Source of the DNA: Calycina herbarum
Lineage: Eukaryota > Ascomycota > Leotiomycetes > Helotiales > Pezizellaceae
Direction: 5' to 3'
Length of the DNA stretch: 64,000 nt
Assembly: GCA_001414485.1 (NCBI GenBank)
Contig: LLEY01000140.1
Location: 1 to 64,000, forward strand
In this document: positions 13,263-24,812 of the stretch, one piece after another
How positions within the stretch are numbered: position 1 is the stretch's first letter
How the letters are laid out: every line of letters starts with the position of its first letter
Position numbers and translations under genes: made by a program
Notes under the pieces: model-generated
The model's input: only the letters and a program-made list of their open reading frames with translations
Told to the model about the DNA's origin: nothing
Databases searched by the model: none

Positions 13263-13445
13263 TGTAACAGTCCTAGTCACATACGACTGGATCACGTGCC
13301 GAGGTTCTACCGAAGTCTCGCTTAGTGTATATAAATAGAGACAGAGCGTACTAACTCTTCTCTTCTCTCTTTAGTTTAGTTTTCTTCGAATATAAGTACT
13401 ATTCTATAAGTATCTCTTTTGGTACATTTGTAGAGAGCTGTTATA
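13263..13445 (+). repeat. Solo LTR inside the LINE
   Basis: 183 bp beginning TGTAACAG and ending CTGTTATA, which is CTGTTACA with one RIP-type change, so the ends form an inverted repeat. It is flanked by a perfect 5-bp duplication GAAGG at 13258-13262 and 13446-13450. A TATA-like TATATAAATAG lies near 13327. No internal element sequence remains, so this is an LTR left by recombination between two LTRs. It interrupts the LINE between the RT and RNase H regions and must be younger than the LINE. Confidence 0.85.
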
Positions 13446-14744
13446 GAAGGGTTCTGTTCTGATAATTCAAATTAAGAGAGCTAGAGACTATATATAAGTC
13501 TACTAAGACATATTTATAGACGTCTATACCTATATAAAGGTATATTAATTATAGAATAAGAGATAATCCTACTATATATTATACTACTATAGTAGCGAGA
13601 ACTAAGTATATCTATTATACTAGACGTAGAAATAGCAAAGACGTAATATAAGAACTTCTTAAAGTACCTCTTAAATTATATCTTTATCTATACTAATAAA
13701 AGCGACATAGATAATTATATAGAGGCTGCTATAATATCGCCTCTAACTAAATATATAAGAATAGCGTATATAGGAAATAGCGAAACGTTAATAGTATACG
13801 CTATAGAACTTTAAGGAATTAAGCTAGCTCTATAGATCGTAGTCTAGGACTAAGAGAGTAGGAACAAAAGAAACAAAGTAGTTATCTTCACAGATAATCA
13901 AGCGGCTATTAGAATACTTTAGCACTTAACCGGCAGATCAGGCGCGTACGTAGCTATCGAGGTAGTAGCTCTGATAGATAAGCTATAGAAGAACCATAGA
14001 ATCCAGGTTAAGATAAGATAGATACTAGCCTATATAGACATCTAGGGAAATAAAGCAGTAGACAAGGCAGCTAAGAGTGTAGCGAAATTATAATTAGAAG
14101 GGAACTAAGGAAACCCGAACGTTGTTTAAGCTAAGATATACTACTTATAAGCAACTCTAAAAACGTGGATTATAAGGCAGACAAGAGCTAAGTAGGTATA
14201 TAAGTAGGATCTGGAACTAAGAGGGAGAGCTATATACAAATATACTTAGAAGCCGATATATAAGATTCTACGTCTCTACTAGAGGCTAAAGAAGTAGTAA
14301 AGCTCTCTACTAATCTAGATATATATAGAAAAGATCGGATTAAGAGATTTCCTTTAGAAAAGGAACGTACCTAGGTATAACGATCTAGGATATAAATGTA
14401 GAGAGAGAAGATAAACTATAGGATATACTATATTAAGATATTAAAAATTTAAAGACCTACGACTAAGGGAATTTAAGAGGAGAAGGTAGTTAGACCTAAA
14501 GGCAATCTTAAACGAGTTAAAAACAGCTATAAAGGTAATAAGATTTATAGAATAGACGTAACTCCTTAGGTAATTTAGGAGTTATAGTATAGTATAAAAA
14601 GACGAAGCGGAACGCTAGGGGGAGACTGAAGGTATAAGGACATAAGATAGCTAGTAGAAGTAGCAGCTAAGGAACCTGATATACTCTAAAAAGAACAAGC
14701 AAAGCACTTCTTTTATACTATATATATAGTTGTAGATAGAAGCC

Positions 14745-14915
14745 AGACCGTCCAGTAGAGGAGGCTACTGGTCACTATATAGTAATAAAGTGAAGTACGC
14801 TTACCAAATGCGGTAAGCGTACTTCGGCAGCTGCGCCGAAGCTAGACCACTCCGGCATAGCCGCCCTACGGCGGGTGGCTGGAACCGAGTATGAATAAAT
14901 CAATCAATCAATCAA
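14745..14915 (+). other. LINE 3' UTR with hairpins and AATC tail
   Basis: Four inverted repeats lie in 130 bp: 14752-14758/14765-14771 (7 bp), 14792-14805/14812-14825 (14 bp, loop AAATGC), 14822-14828/14835-14841 (7 bp) and 14861-14865/14870-14874 (5 bp). The second and third share bases 14822-14825, so only one can form at a time. The segment is more GC-rich and less RIP-damaged than the LINE body. It ends with about three and a half copies of AATC. Such structures in other LINEs are recognised by the element's own reverse transcriptase; that role here is inferred. Confidence 0.7.
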
Positions 14916-14995
14916 CCACCTAGGCCCTCTTTTCCCACCTCAACGCCTAATCTTCAAAGTCCTACTTAACGCAAGCTCACTTCAGTTAAACAACT

Positions 14996-16078
14996 ATGGA
15001 CGGGCTCCCTACCTTTCCAGTTGAGATTGCTCGGCTGATACTCCTCGAAGCCGTTCGGACACGGGGGCCTAAAGCGCGCTGTTCGCCTACGTTTCGTCAG
15101 CCGTTCGTGGAATCATAAACTTATAGAAGCGATATTTCAATGAGGAATTCTCGACAGCTACGAACAGCTCTTCCATTCGCCATTCTGACCCCAATATCTC
15201 CCATATAAAATATTTAGCAAGGAAACACCGCCCCTCTCTTGAAAACTTTGTATTGTGCGTCGGGTTGCACAGCGTCTCTTGGAATTATGTGGGGAGCATG
15301 TTTCTGATGATGGACTGAAGAAGTCCATTTTTCAATTTGCGGAGATGAGGTGTTGTTGGAGTTCTGGTGGTTGGACAAGCATGCTTTTGGGTCCCCAGAG
15401 GGAAGAGGATATGGTCGTAAAGGAAAGTGATGAGGATTTTAAGACGGCGTTGCTTGCTGCTGCAACAATTACAAACGACGTGGATTTTGTGAAACATCAG
15501 CTTTCTCACATGCAAGACTCATTTCGTCTGCTCTCTGATAAAAGGATTCCAGAAGACAACAGGTGAGTTTCTAAGGCCTTACCACTCTGAGGGGAAGTTA
15601 TATAAATCCTAGCATTTCTCATACCTGTAGTTCTATTCTCGGTTACCCAACAGATATCGCGGCTTCTATGGGCAACGCAGAAACACTACGCATGCTTTTT
15701 GAAGCTATTCAAGATCCGACCAACTTTTTTGGGCCCGTGAGTACGGTGCTAATTGTGCTGCCGGAAGCAGGTTTGCCACATTTAAACTCTGTTTAGACCC
15801 GGAACCAGAAGAATGTTATGACATGGTCTTGATAGACATTCTCCAACACACTTCGAGCACTGCGATTTTTGAGTATGTGCAGCACGTCTGCGGTGAGTTT
15901 CTCGCTCATCCCAGATCCGGGAAGCTCCTTGCTCGAAAGTCTAAAGAGGGAGAATGAGACGGTGGTACGACAATTGATGGATTCTGGGATGGCTATAAAC
16001 GACACTATAAAGCGACAGGCGCTGGATGTCATCGAAAAAGAGGGCTTGGTATCGATGGCCACGATTCTTGAGAAATAA
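14996..16078 (+). pseudogene. Decayed F-box/ankyrin-type gene
   Basis: From ATG 14996 the sequence reads like fungal F-box-like/ankyrin proteins (LPTFPVEIARLILLEAVRTRG, then after a frame change KRAVRLRFVSRSWNHKLIEAIF). The frame change falls in the G-run at 15062-15066. The same frame then meets three TGA stops (15141, 15186, 15240) before a conserved-looking RRVAQRLLELCG stretch at about 15255. A probable intron (GTGAGT at about 15563) precedes an ankyrin-like block DIAASMGNAETLRMLF (about 15652-15705). Further frame changes occur near 15727 and 15930. The last part (RENETVVRQLMDSG...ILEK) ends at 16078. No intact protein can be read. It starts only 80 bp beyond the LINE tail. Confidence 0.65.
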
Positions 16079-16901
16079 CCCGCTTTCCAAAGTATTTAGA
16101 GAGAATATTGGTTGATAATATTACAGTGTATAAGACTTAACACCAAAACCAACCCCTTCGTTTAAATGCCCCACAACATCCCACACTCTCCTCTCAAACG
16201 CCTCAACACACCATATTTGGCGGGTACGATTCGCCCACGTATATGCACATATGAATCTAATGAAAACAGCTGCATCAATCCATTTGCCCATTTATCCACC
16301 CAACCACCTCCTTTACTTACTTACCCCTCATCACGTCATTTCCACCAATGACACCCCACACAAAAAAATCAAGCTATTCATAGGTTACCTACGAATAGTG
16401 GTAAATTTTCACAGGTACTCCTCACTTGGACAATAAAAGTGGCAGTATCCCAGGTTCGTACCTGCCCAAGTAGCTCGTTGTTTCAGCCTTTGGGGGCAAT
16501 TGCAGACAATTAATCTAAAAAATACTTGGGCTGATTTAGTATATTAACCAATCTGGTTTAGCACAATGAAGTTCAAATGTTCCAAAGTGTTTAGGGTAAT
16601 ACATAGAATGTCTGGTACAACGAGCTATTTATGGATAACACATGAATACCTGTATAAAAAAAGTGGCAGCTAATAATACAAAAAATCGCCAGCTAGTGAC
16701 ATGTAAGCCGCAAGCAATGCGATTAAAAACGTAAATAATTTTCCAACAAAGAAAATTTCCAAAGTGCAGCTTTTTGTAGGTAACCTAGGAATTACCGACC
16801 TCTCTACACGCCCAAAAAAAAAGCCATAACTAACATTTCCAATACAATCATCCTCATACATCGCATTCATTATACATCAGAGGAAACTTGAATTTCATAT
16901 A
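16079..16901. other. Intergenic region with one MITE-like repeat
   Basis: No supported gene. It holds the downstream flank of the F-box pseudogene, one MITE-like copy (16427 to about 16615) and the 3' flank of the NLR gene that ends at 16902. Confidence 0.5.
16427..16615 (+). repeat. MITE-like element, copy 1
   Basis: Starts TGGACAATAAAAGTGGCAGTAT and shares several blocks in the same order with the copy at 47162-47382: the 5' end, TTCGxACCTGCC, CTCGTTGTTxCAGC and AAGTTCAAxTGT with the following AAAGT. The right end is degenerate, so the 3' limit is approximate. Confidence 0.55.
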
Positions 16902-19900
16902 TCACCTTCTCACACTCTTTGACCTATGCTCATTCGCTTCATGTGCGACACCAAGTTGTCGCTTCCTCCCTCTCGCCTCAAAAATTCCACCAAAATCCGT
17001 GGAATGTCGTGGTTTTTCTTGTCCAGTAGTCAATTGCAAACCCTCCATGTCATTACTCAAAGTATAACCACCGAAAGGGGGCGTTGATGGGCTGGCTCCA
17101 ATCTTTTCCAACATTTCAACCGTCTCTGTCGCTCCTAGATCCAGGGCAAGATCAAGCGCGTTACGACCATCTTTGTTCTTGATTCTCCAATCTGCCCCGT
17201 TATACTCCGCCAGAATCTCCGCTATTTCAAAACGTGTGGGATCCATGGCTTTCAAGAGAGCGGTGTCTCCGTTGTTATCTTGATAATTCAATACAGCCCA
17301 ACATTCTTGCTGGTATAATTCTTCTCCTTCTGGGTAAGTTAGTAGCAGTTCCACCATATGGAGATCGTTGTTTTCAACAGCTATGTGCAGAGGAGTAGTT
17401 CCCGAATTGTCCTGGATAAATCGATTTGCTGGACGTGAATGTTGGATTAGTTTTTCTACGAATTCTGTATGTTGGTAGTAGACAGCTTTGTGGAGAGCCG
17501 TTTTTCCCTCGGAGTCTTGGAGGTCGAGTTCCAGGTTTTTCCGCAGTAAAAGTCGGTTCAAATTCGTCAGATCTCCCCTTTCTGCGCAGATCATGAGAGC
17601 ATTTCTGTCTTTGTAATCTTGACAATTTATATCAATTGTAAAATTATTCAGAAGCAACTGGACAACCTCGTTATGTTGACGGTGCAGCGCTACAAGCAGA
17701 GGACTGATGCTGTTCCCATCAGCACGATTCAAGCAGATACCTTTAATTGGTTCGGGAATAATTTTCAAGATCCTAATATGGCCCTTGGAAGCAGCTATCC
17801 AAATTGGAGTCCGCCCTTGGCTATTCTCTGTGTTCCAAGAGTTCAAATGAGAGACATATTCGTATTCGTTCCGCGCCGGAAAAGCAAAGTTCCTGGCGAA
17901 GACGTTTGCCCAACCAATGTTGGTGGCGACATGAAAAAAGGTTTGGCTGAGATCAATATTGGAAGTATTGAACAGCGACTTCAAAAGAATGAGAGATTTC
18001 CAGATACCGTTTGGGCTTTCAAAGAGCTGTTGAAGATTTGCATGGTCATATAAGGGTTCCGATTCCATTGCATATTGTAGCCAGTTTCCAACGGTGTACT
18101 CCATAAGAGGAAATGCTCTCCGCAACTTTGCTCGACGTTCGTCGACAGGTTTCAGTTGTGAGCATGCTTGACAAACGTAAATGCTTTGTACCTCGACACT
18201 CTCAATTACCGTTTTGGGATGGTTACAGCTGTACTGGGTCTCTCCTTCATAGGCACAATGAGACTGTAGTACTGAGTTACGGTGGGCATCCATAGCTGTT
18301 ATATAAATGAAGCATCTGTTAGCCAAAAAGGCATGTCCCATTTCAAAGGAGAATTTATAGCCGGCCAAAAAGGTCAATCCCTCGGAAAGTAAAAAGTCCA
18401 AGACGGATTGGTGTATGAGTTGAACTCCCAGCTGTTGTGAAGCTTCGGACCCGCAGATCTGGAAGAGTTCAGCGAGTCCACCGGAGAGGTAGTTGATTCT
18501 ATCTCTCAAGAAGTCATCGGATTCCAGGAACTCGGGAGACTTTTCCCAAGGTTGATAGTGCTTCGAGAAAACAAGGGTCATAGCGTAGCGAATCTCGTCC
18601 AATGCGAGAGGCCGAAAAGAGAAACAGAGCCATTGGAACAACTTCAATGACTCCGGTCGATCCTCTTGTGATATATCTTTGAGTATTTCCCCGTGTATCC
18701 TGTTCAGCTCTATGGCTGGGCTCTCAAGGCAATTTCGAATTGCTTGCGGGGATCCTCCCCGGCGTCGAAGCTGTACAATCTTGGGAATTATGATCGTTAC
18801 CCATTGAAAGATATTCGATGACCTTTTCGAAAGCTCGTCGAATATCCAATCATTTTCAGCGTTTCGGGGCATCTTGGATCCAAGAGCGGTCTCGATGTAT
18901 GTGTTAATATCGCGAGTGTTCTCGTGTTCGATTTGAATATCAAGTCCAGAGTCGAACAAGCCGAAATTGGGGAAGTAGCGGCATGAGAAACAAACACTGA
19001 AATGTGCAGAGGGATCATGCAAAATGTTTTCGTAAAACTCTACAATGTTATCCGCAGTTTGTCCCTCTGCTTCGTCGAGCGCGTCGATATACAGGCGAAT
19101 GACAGGGGTCTCTGAGCTAGCGATCATCTTCTGGAAAAATTCCTTCAACTCGTACAATTCCCATTCAAGGTAAAGATCATCCCGGTTCTTTTTTTTCTTC
19201 GCGTAAATTTCCGCTAGCTTTGCCAATTGGGATGGAACGGCAGAGAGAATCTGGAAAAGTGAGGAGCGGAGAAGCCCAATTTCTGTTTTTTGAACGCTGC
19301 TGCCCTTTCCACTGAAAAAGTGGAAGGCTGTGACGATGTTTTCTGCGGGGTCTTTCCAGTCTTTATTGCGCTCAATATATGACATGACCGTCGATTTTCC
19401 ACTGCCTGGCTTTCCCCGAACCCAGAGGATACCGTTGAGTCTTGAGTACCATGCTTGATATTTTGGATTGTCGAGAATCCATTGGCAAGTGTTGGTATAT
19501 GGAGCCTGTATGGTGCGACGACGTTGGTCCATATCAGGGTAACCGAGAGAGCGGAGACAGTCTAGAATGATCAGTCCCGGTATTCAAGTTTTTGAGTACT
19601 ACCTACCTTCAGAATGCTGGCGATTTGAAGCTTCAAACTGAAAACTGGGATTTTGGAAGCCTAATTCCTGTTGACCATGTGGAACTTGAAGCACCTCTAA
19701 CGGATTCGACCTCCAAAATCTAGATTGGATTACTTGTGGAGCTTTCTCGACAAATTCTCTGATGCTGTCAGCAATGGTTCGGTAAGCGTCCTCATCAGCT
19801 GGGCGTATTTTTGTCATTTCTAAATGGTTGTAGTCCAATGGCCTACACACTTCATCAGGATTCTCTCCATACCGCAAGGCACATGCAGAGTCTGGGTTCA

Positions 19901-21077
19901 CAGTTCGCTTTTCTTCGCCGCTGTAAGTCCAAGCCTTCTTGTTTTTGTCCTTTTGAAAAGTAAGTGGGAAAGAAATCAAGACTCGGGGGGAAGTCACATA
20001 CCCATTTCACGGTGGGACCTTGTTTGACTTCGTAGAAATATCTGATCTGTGAACCTGGAATACTGAATGCCTCGCAAAACTCGCGATGTTCCTTAGCTCT
20101 CACTAGGTGTCCATGTTCCGGATTCAACTGTTCCAAAACATATCGTGAAGGCTTATTTTCCACCATGGTAACCAATGCATCTATGTCCATTCCCTGACTG
20201 GGAACACCAAACTATAATAGACCGTATATAGATAACAAGTTCATGAGGTCTCGACTGTCTTGGTTCGTTTTCATTGCTACGATGGCCTGGTTTGTCTTGT
20301 TCTCAGCTGGGTGCAAAGTAAATGACTTTTAATGAAACTGGGATGTAAGACTTGCCTTCTTTACCAAGATACCTCCTAAAATGTGAGATAAGAGTATAAT
20401 CGGTCGTGTTTTCTGCAGGGAAATTAGTCAACGTGAGTTGGGGAACAGGAATGGGGACAAGCAAACTTGGCCATCAGGTCGAAGTCCACGAAGGCTATGG
20501 CGAAAGTGATTGGCCCAATCCTCAGTTGCACTCAAACGAGACTTGTCCATTAACTGTGATTGATATCCATAAAGCCAAATTCGCAATTCTGGGAAATCCT
20601 CTGCAATTCGTTGAAGCCAACTCTTTCTCACCCCCTCCCCTTTGTAGGCAAATCCGCCATAAGGATGACTACCCCACCCATGGACCACAATAAAACTATA
20701 AATATCAGCCATAAGCCGCGTCCCATTTCCATTGTTGTTGCATGGACTTACTCAATAAAATGCCGTTCATCATTTTCCGCATCAGATATCGGTGTGAACC
20801 AACTGAAGTGTGTATCTAAAGTAAGAACCACGCGCTCATTCTTAGTGCGCGCAGATCTGATAGTCGGAGTCCACTCAGATGTCTGACTTTTCAGCTTTTC
20901 TGCAACTCCCTCGAAGGCTACGATTGCAACTTTCTTCGCATACCCTTTCTGCCATGGCTGCGATGAGAAGGAGAGGATTTCAACCCCAACACTGTATTCG
21001 TTTTTCAGCTCTTCACAGAGATCTTGTGGAGCCCATTGATCTGGGATTCCCCTAACTCGATAGGTGATGTGTGCCAT
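16902..21077 (-). CDS. NLR-like protein: esterase-like domain, NACHT ATPase, ankyrin repeats
   Basis: A multi-exon gene read on the minus strand. Exon 1 (21077-20752) has an RRM-like start (ITYRVRGIPDQW) leading to LDTHFSWFTP. After a 56-bp intron (20751-20696), exon 2 opens an alpha/beta-hydrolase (VVHGWGSHPYGGF), as in fungal SesB-like esterase domains. One or two small introns follow at about 20460-20220 (exact borders unsure). Later introns are 20001-19950 and 19606-19562. The last exon (19561-16902) encodes a NACHT NTPase with Walker A GKPGSGKST and Walker B YIDALDE, a winged-helix-like region and at least five C-terminal ankyrin repeats (TPLHIAVENNDLHMVELLL). In fungi such proteins act in non-self recognition and cell-death control. 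Oddity: the expected nucleophile elbow GHSLGG reads SHILGG, so the esterase may be inactive. Confidence 0.85.
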
Positions 21078-22155
21078 ATTTCTGGGTTATGATAAGGTAT
21101 GCATATATGTCCCTCGAAATGCATAAGAAAAATCACCGAGAACGTTGAAATAATCCTCGTGGGGATCTGGGTCGTGTTGAAAAGAACCTGATTTCCGTAG
21201 TCCGGTAATTCTTACTGAACAGCTCCCCTCCTATCCTTTGGTTTGGACTTGTTGCTTTCCATGCATATAAGATGCACACTTTGATGCACTCGCCCACCCC
21301 CCATAGTTTTGAATAGATTAAGCATAGGAATGCAGAACGCTGAAGAATCGCTGCAGAAAAAACTCGCTCCCAGTAAAACCAACGGAAGTATGAGAACGTA
21401 GGAAAGAACAAGTAAACAACAAACAAATCGCCATTCGAACTGAATTTCCACCATTGGCTAGGCTTCTAACAAAACGTCATGACAATTAAAATGAAAAACG
21501 ATACGATAAGTACTTCTATTTTCAGGGGGGTATCCAGCTAAGCGAGAAAGGAATGTGGCACCCCCGCATAAACCCCTTGCCCCACCCCCGCCATCTAAAA
21601 AGAGTGTGGGAGTACAATCACGCATCTCCTCCGAAAAGCGCTTATCGGTAGGTCTTTATTTTGTGGGTAAAACGGTGCAGAATTGAGTAACCATGTTCAT
21701 CATGCCCTTATCATTGGACTGTTTTTATTTTCTGCATCATTCTGCAGCGTTGCATCCCACTCGGTTCACAATGCAACTACGGAAGGCAGGGATATTGTTC
21801 CATTAGTCTTGGGTGCCACGAAGATCTAATAAGGAGGTTGGTACACTCTTCTAAGTGTTAGCCTTGACGGAACAAGAAAACATACACCAAACTTGACATG
21901 AAAATTGGCGTGGACTAATATGGTGCGAGAAATCAAAGCCAAATTGTTTTAAGAGCCCCAGTAAAACCTACACCATAAGCTATGGTTCTAAATGGCTACA
22001 CAGAGTCAAGACGTAAGAATTAATTACATCCCAAACACCGCATATCAACAAACGAGCCACAAAAACCCAGGAATTTCATCTCGAGAAAATAATATTTACA
22101 TGAAATACACATAGCACTAAAATGTACATAAACAATCTTGTAGTCTTTCTAGGAA
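21078..22155. other. Intergenic region, no gene seen
   Basis: This lies between the NLR start and the stop of the upstream gene, both on the minus strand. Short open frames here lack codon structure or similarity that I recognise. It probably holds the NLR promoter. The strand shows no RIP pattern. Confidence 0.5.
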
Positions 22156-24192
22156 TCATCTCAACAGCCCAAGTAAAGCCTTCTGATTCCTCCGTCTCGT
22201 TTCCGAAAGAGTTTCCGATCTCGAAAGAGAATTATGTTGTTCATGAGAGTTTCCTGCGGCCGTAGGTTCCCAAGGTTCCTTCGGAATTTCTAGAGTTTGA
22301 TGATGTGGTTCCGAAAGTGGTATTGGAGATGGCCTATATGCGTAACGGTTGACTGGACTTGGTAGATTATGTGATAATTCCCGGGTGCTGGTTGGTTGAT
22401 ATTGAAGGGGGGGATGGTATTGTTGATATTGTGTCTGGCTCTGAACTTTTCTTTGATATGGTTGATAGGGTGTCGTTGGTTGGCCTTGCGGATGCTGGAC
22501 TGCGTATGGGGTGTAAGTGGTTATCCCAAATTGGTTATTTTGAGGTTGTAGCTGAGGGTTTGTTGGATGCTGAAATTGGTTTTGAGAGGCTTGATCAAGA
22601 CCCTGAAGCCGAGATGGCGGTGCTGAAGAAGCGAAGGCAGGTTGTTGTCCAGTGTCACTTGGAGGTTGCGCTTTTGTTGTTGATCGCGATGCAATGCCGT
22701 TATATGGAAGCTCGATGGGCGCGATTGTGGGTTTGGTGATGTCATTGCTGGGTACTTCAGGACAGTCTGCCGACAGCTCTTCTTTGGAGGAGAGATTTGA
22801 GTTGTAATTTTCATGGTTTAAATTGCCATTTGTCGAATGGTTCGCGCCTGGTAGCTCAGCAAAATACTCGCGCTTCTCCCGTCGGCCTAATGAGAAATCA
22901 CCCATCATCTCAGAAACATCTTTCGCCTGACTTTGCGTTTTGACTTGGAGAAATTGCTCGGTGGGTAGGTACAGAGAATCCTTATGAGGTTTGGAAGGAT
23001 TCTCCATCTCTAAAAACATGTCATATGCGTTGATAGGACCGATAGAGTTGGTTCCACTAATCTGTGGTCGAAGAGGATCTTGAGATTCTGCAATGCACAC
23101 CGCAGGCGTTCGTGGAGAAAGCTGATCAGGAGAAAGCGACCACTGAGGGGATGACAATGAAGTTGCCGGCAGGTTTCCTTGTCCGGGATTTGGATTGGGG
23201 GTGTCATAAGTTTCTCTGTAGTTGAGAGTCGACATAGATGATACCGTGGAGTGGCCGGACAATGGCCGCCTCGGTACATAGAGTGGTGATTTGAATGTCC
23301 CAGAAGAGTCATTTTCCCAATACTGTGATAAAAAGCTTGCGGTAGATGGGTTGTAAAATGAGGCACCAGGAGTTATATGTGACGTTTCTTGATATGATTG
23401 GGCTAGTGATATCGATGATTTTGCTTGCCGCAGTTTCGAATCTTTCGATGCCGAATTGTTGCTGGGGGAGCTGCATTGCTCTTCGAAACTTGTTTGCGAA
23501 GTGGGGGATAGAAGAGTTTGGTGCTGTGCTGTCTGCTGAAATACTTCTCGTGGACCTTCTACTCACATTAGCCCTCAGCAGGTATTCTACCTATCCCCAA
23601 ACCTACCTTCTTTTGATCCTCTCAAATCGAGTTGACTTTTCCTATATTGGACTTGTCTCCTCTGTCTTGAACTCAGGGGCATTATTTCGTCCAAATAGGT
23701 AGCATCGTCATAAGTTGGAGGAGAGGGTTCCCAGTCGTTATTAATCTGCGGGCCATCATCCCTTTCCAATGGCATCAAGTATTGGAGTACATTTGACAGT
23801 GACTGATGGCTCGTGGAAAGCTCCAAGGTTCGATTTGTCAACTTGTCATGATCGTTGAAGACCCATCTGACCCTGTTTTCAAAAGATATACTCCCATGCC
23901 CCTCCTTGTCTGATCTCACTCTTTCCACCCATCGTCCTATCTCGTTCAACGCGCTTTTGGTACTGAAAACGACATTCTTGATATAGGGCAACTTGCCAGG
24001 AGTGCTTATTAGTTTCTTCTTGACGGATGGGGTACTGATCAGTCGCTCCACTTCCTGCAAATCGTTCCGAACTCTCAATATCAGGCGGACGAAGACTCCA
24101 TTCTCGGATCCAACTGCACAAAGTTTCAAAGCGACCTCTGAAAATTTGACAGCACTATTGAGAAATGCGAAAATGCTGACGGGTTCAGCCAT
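22156..24192 (-). CDS. Protein with fungal N-terminal helical domain and Gln/Pro-rich tail
   Basis: Two exons, 24192-23607 and 23558-22156, around a 48-bp intron (23606-23559); total 1989 nt, 662 aa, frame kept. The first about 140 residues (MAEPVSIFAFLNSAVKFSEV..., then a predicted-helical stretch with VRNDLQEVERLI) match the general pattern of fungal N-terminal effector or regulatory domains that precede STAND/NLR modules or stand alone. The rest is low-complexity, rich in Ser, Pro, Gln and Asn (PYQPYQRKVQSQTQYQQYH), with no enzyme motif. An in-frame ATG five codons upstream (24207) is an alternative start. It lies about 1.1 kb upstream of the NLR gene on the same strand, so a functional link is possible but unproven. 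Confidence 0.75.
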
Positions 24193-24207
24193 GGTATGAG
24201 AGAACAA

Positions 24208-24812
24208 CTAGGGAAAGAGTATGAAAAACAATATCCCATCTTCCATCTTGCTGGTGGGTGGGAGGTGGTGCGGGGCGCGGTTCTGAGAAAACATTCAGGT
24301 GAAATGAAAAACATTGCCAATAAAAGCACTCGCTCGCAATGTTCCTCAGCTCTCACACCACCCGAAGACCAGGCCTGTAGCTGAACCCGCTCGCGCTCGA
24401 TCGAAGCAGCCTTTTGAGACATGTCTATTTCTAGCCCATGGACTCGGGGCTAGGCATACACTACTAGCAAGACGTGTTGTGGGGATTGAAGCTTGAAGAT
24501 GCGAGGGGGGAAATGCAAATATCGCAGGCTATGTTGTGCTCACGTGATATTTCTTGGCGTAAGCTGAGTATTCCCCTCAACTCCACGAGCACATCATCTG
24601 CATCTGCATCATAATTTCACAGAATAAACTTGATATTTTGCCTCGCTTACTGCTACTCCTTTAAGTGCAGAGGTCCGCAGAGAATTCCATGCCAAAAGAA
24701 AGTCAGTACAACGCCATAATGAAACCCAATACTTGTACCAGGAAAAACGAAACATGAACCCTCCAGCTCTTCGCGCGCCATCTAAGCCTCAGACCAGCCT
24801 CCAATATTTCCA
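24208..24812. other. Intergenic region, no gene seen
   Basis: About 600 bp between the start of the 24192 gene and the stop of the membrane-protein gene at 24813. No open frame with a credible pattern was found. A CACGTG-like CTCACGTGATAT occurs near 24540. Confidence 0.45.

Larger units (their letters stand above)
9110..14915 (+). mobile_element. Tad1-like LINE (non-LTR retrotransposon), RIP-decayed
   Basis: Two decayed open frames and a structured 3' end. ORF1 (about 9250-10180) ends in CCHC zinc knuckles around 9930-10020, with several Cys now Tyr. ORF2 holds an AP-type endonuclease (NILALQEL-W-KNPFS, about 10640-10690; ILGDFNLYY, about 10990-11020), a reverse transcriptase with GYIDDI (active site 12610-12621) and a C-terminal RNase H (IYTNKS start near 13690; VYAIEL near 13795; VIFTDNQAAI near 13880). 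That order is characteristic of the fungal Tad1 clade. The 3' end has stable hairpins and a short AATC-repeat tail (14894-14915). Many TAG/TAA codons make it inactive. The 5' end and target duplication were not found, so the left boundary is approximate. Confidence 0.85.

Noticed and set aside
16449..16466. GGTTCGTACC resembling a tRNA T-loop
   Set aside because: It lies inside the MITE-like repeat, and copy 2 has the same block without any tRNA fold.
22359..22739. Plus-strand 126-codon ORF
   Set aside because: Shadow of the Gln/Pro-rich tail of the minus-strand gene; it has no pattern of its own.
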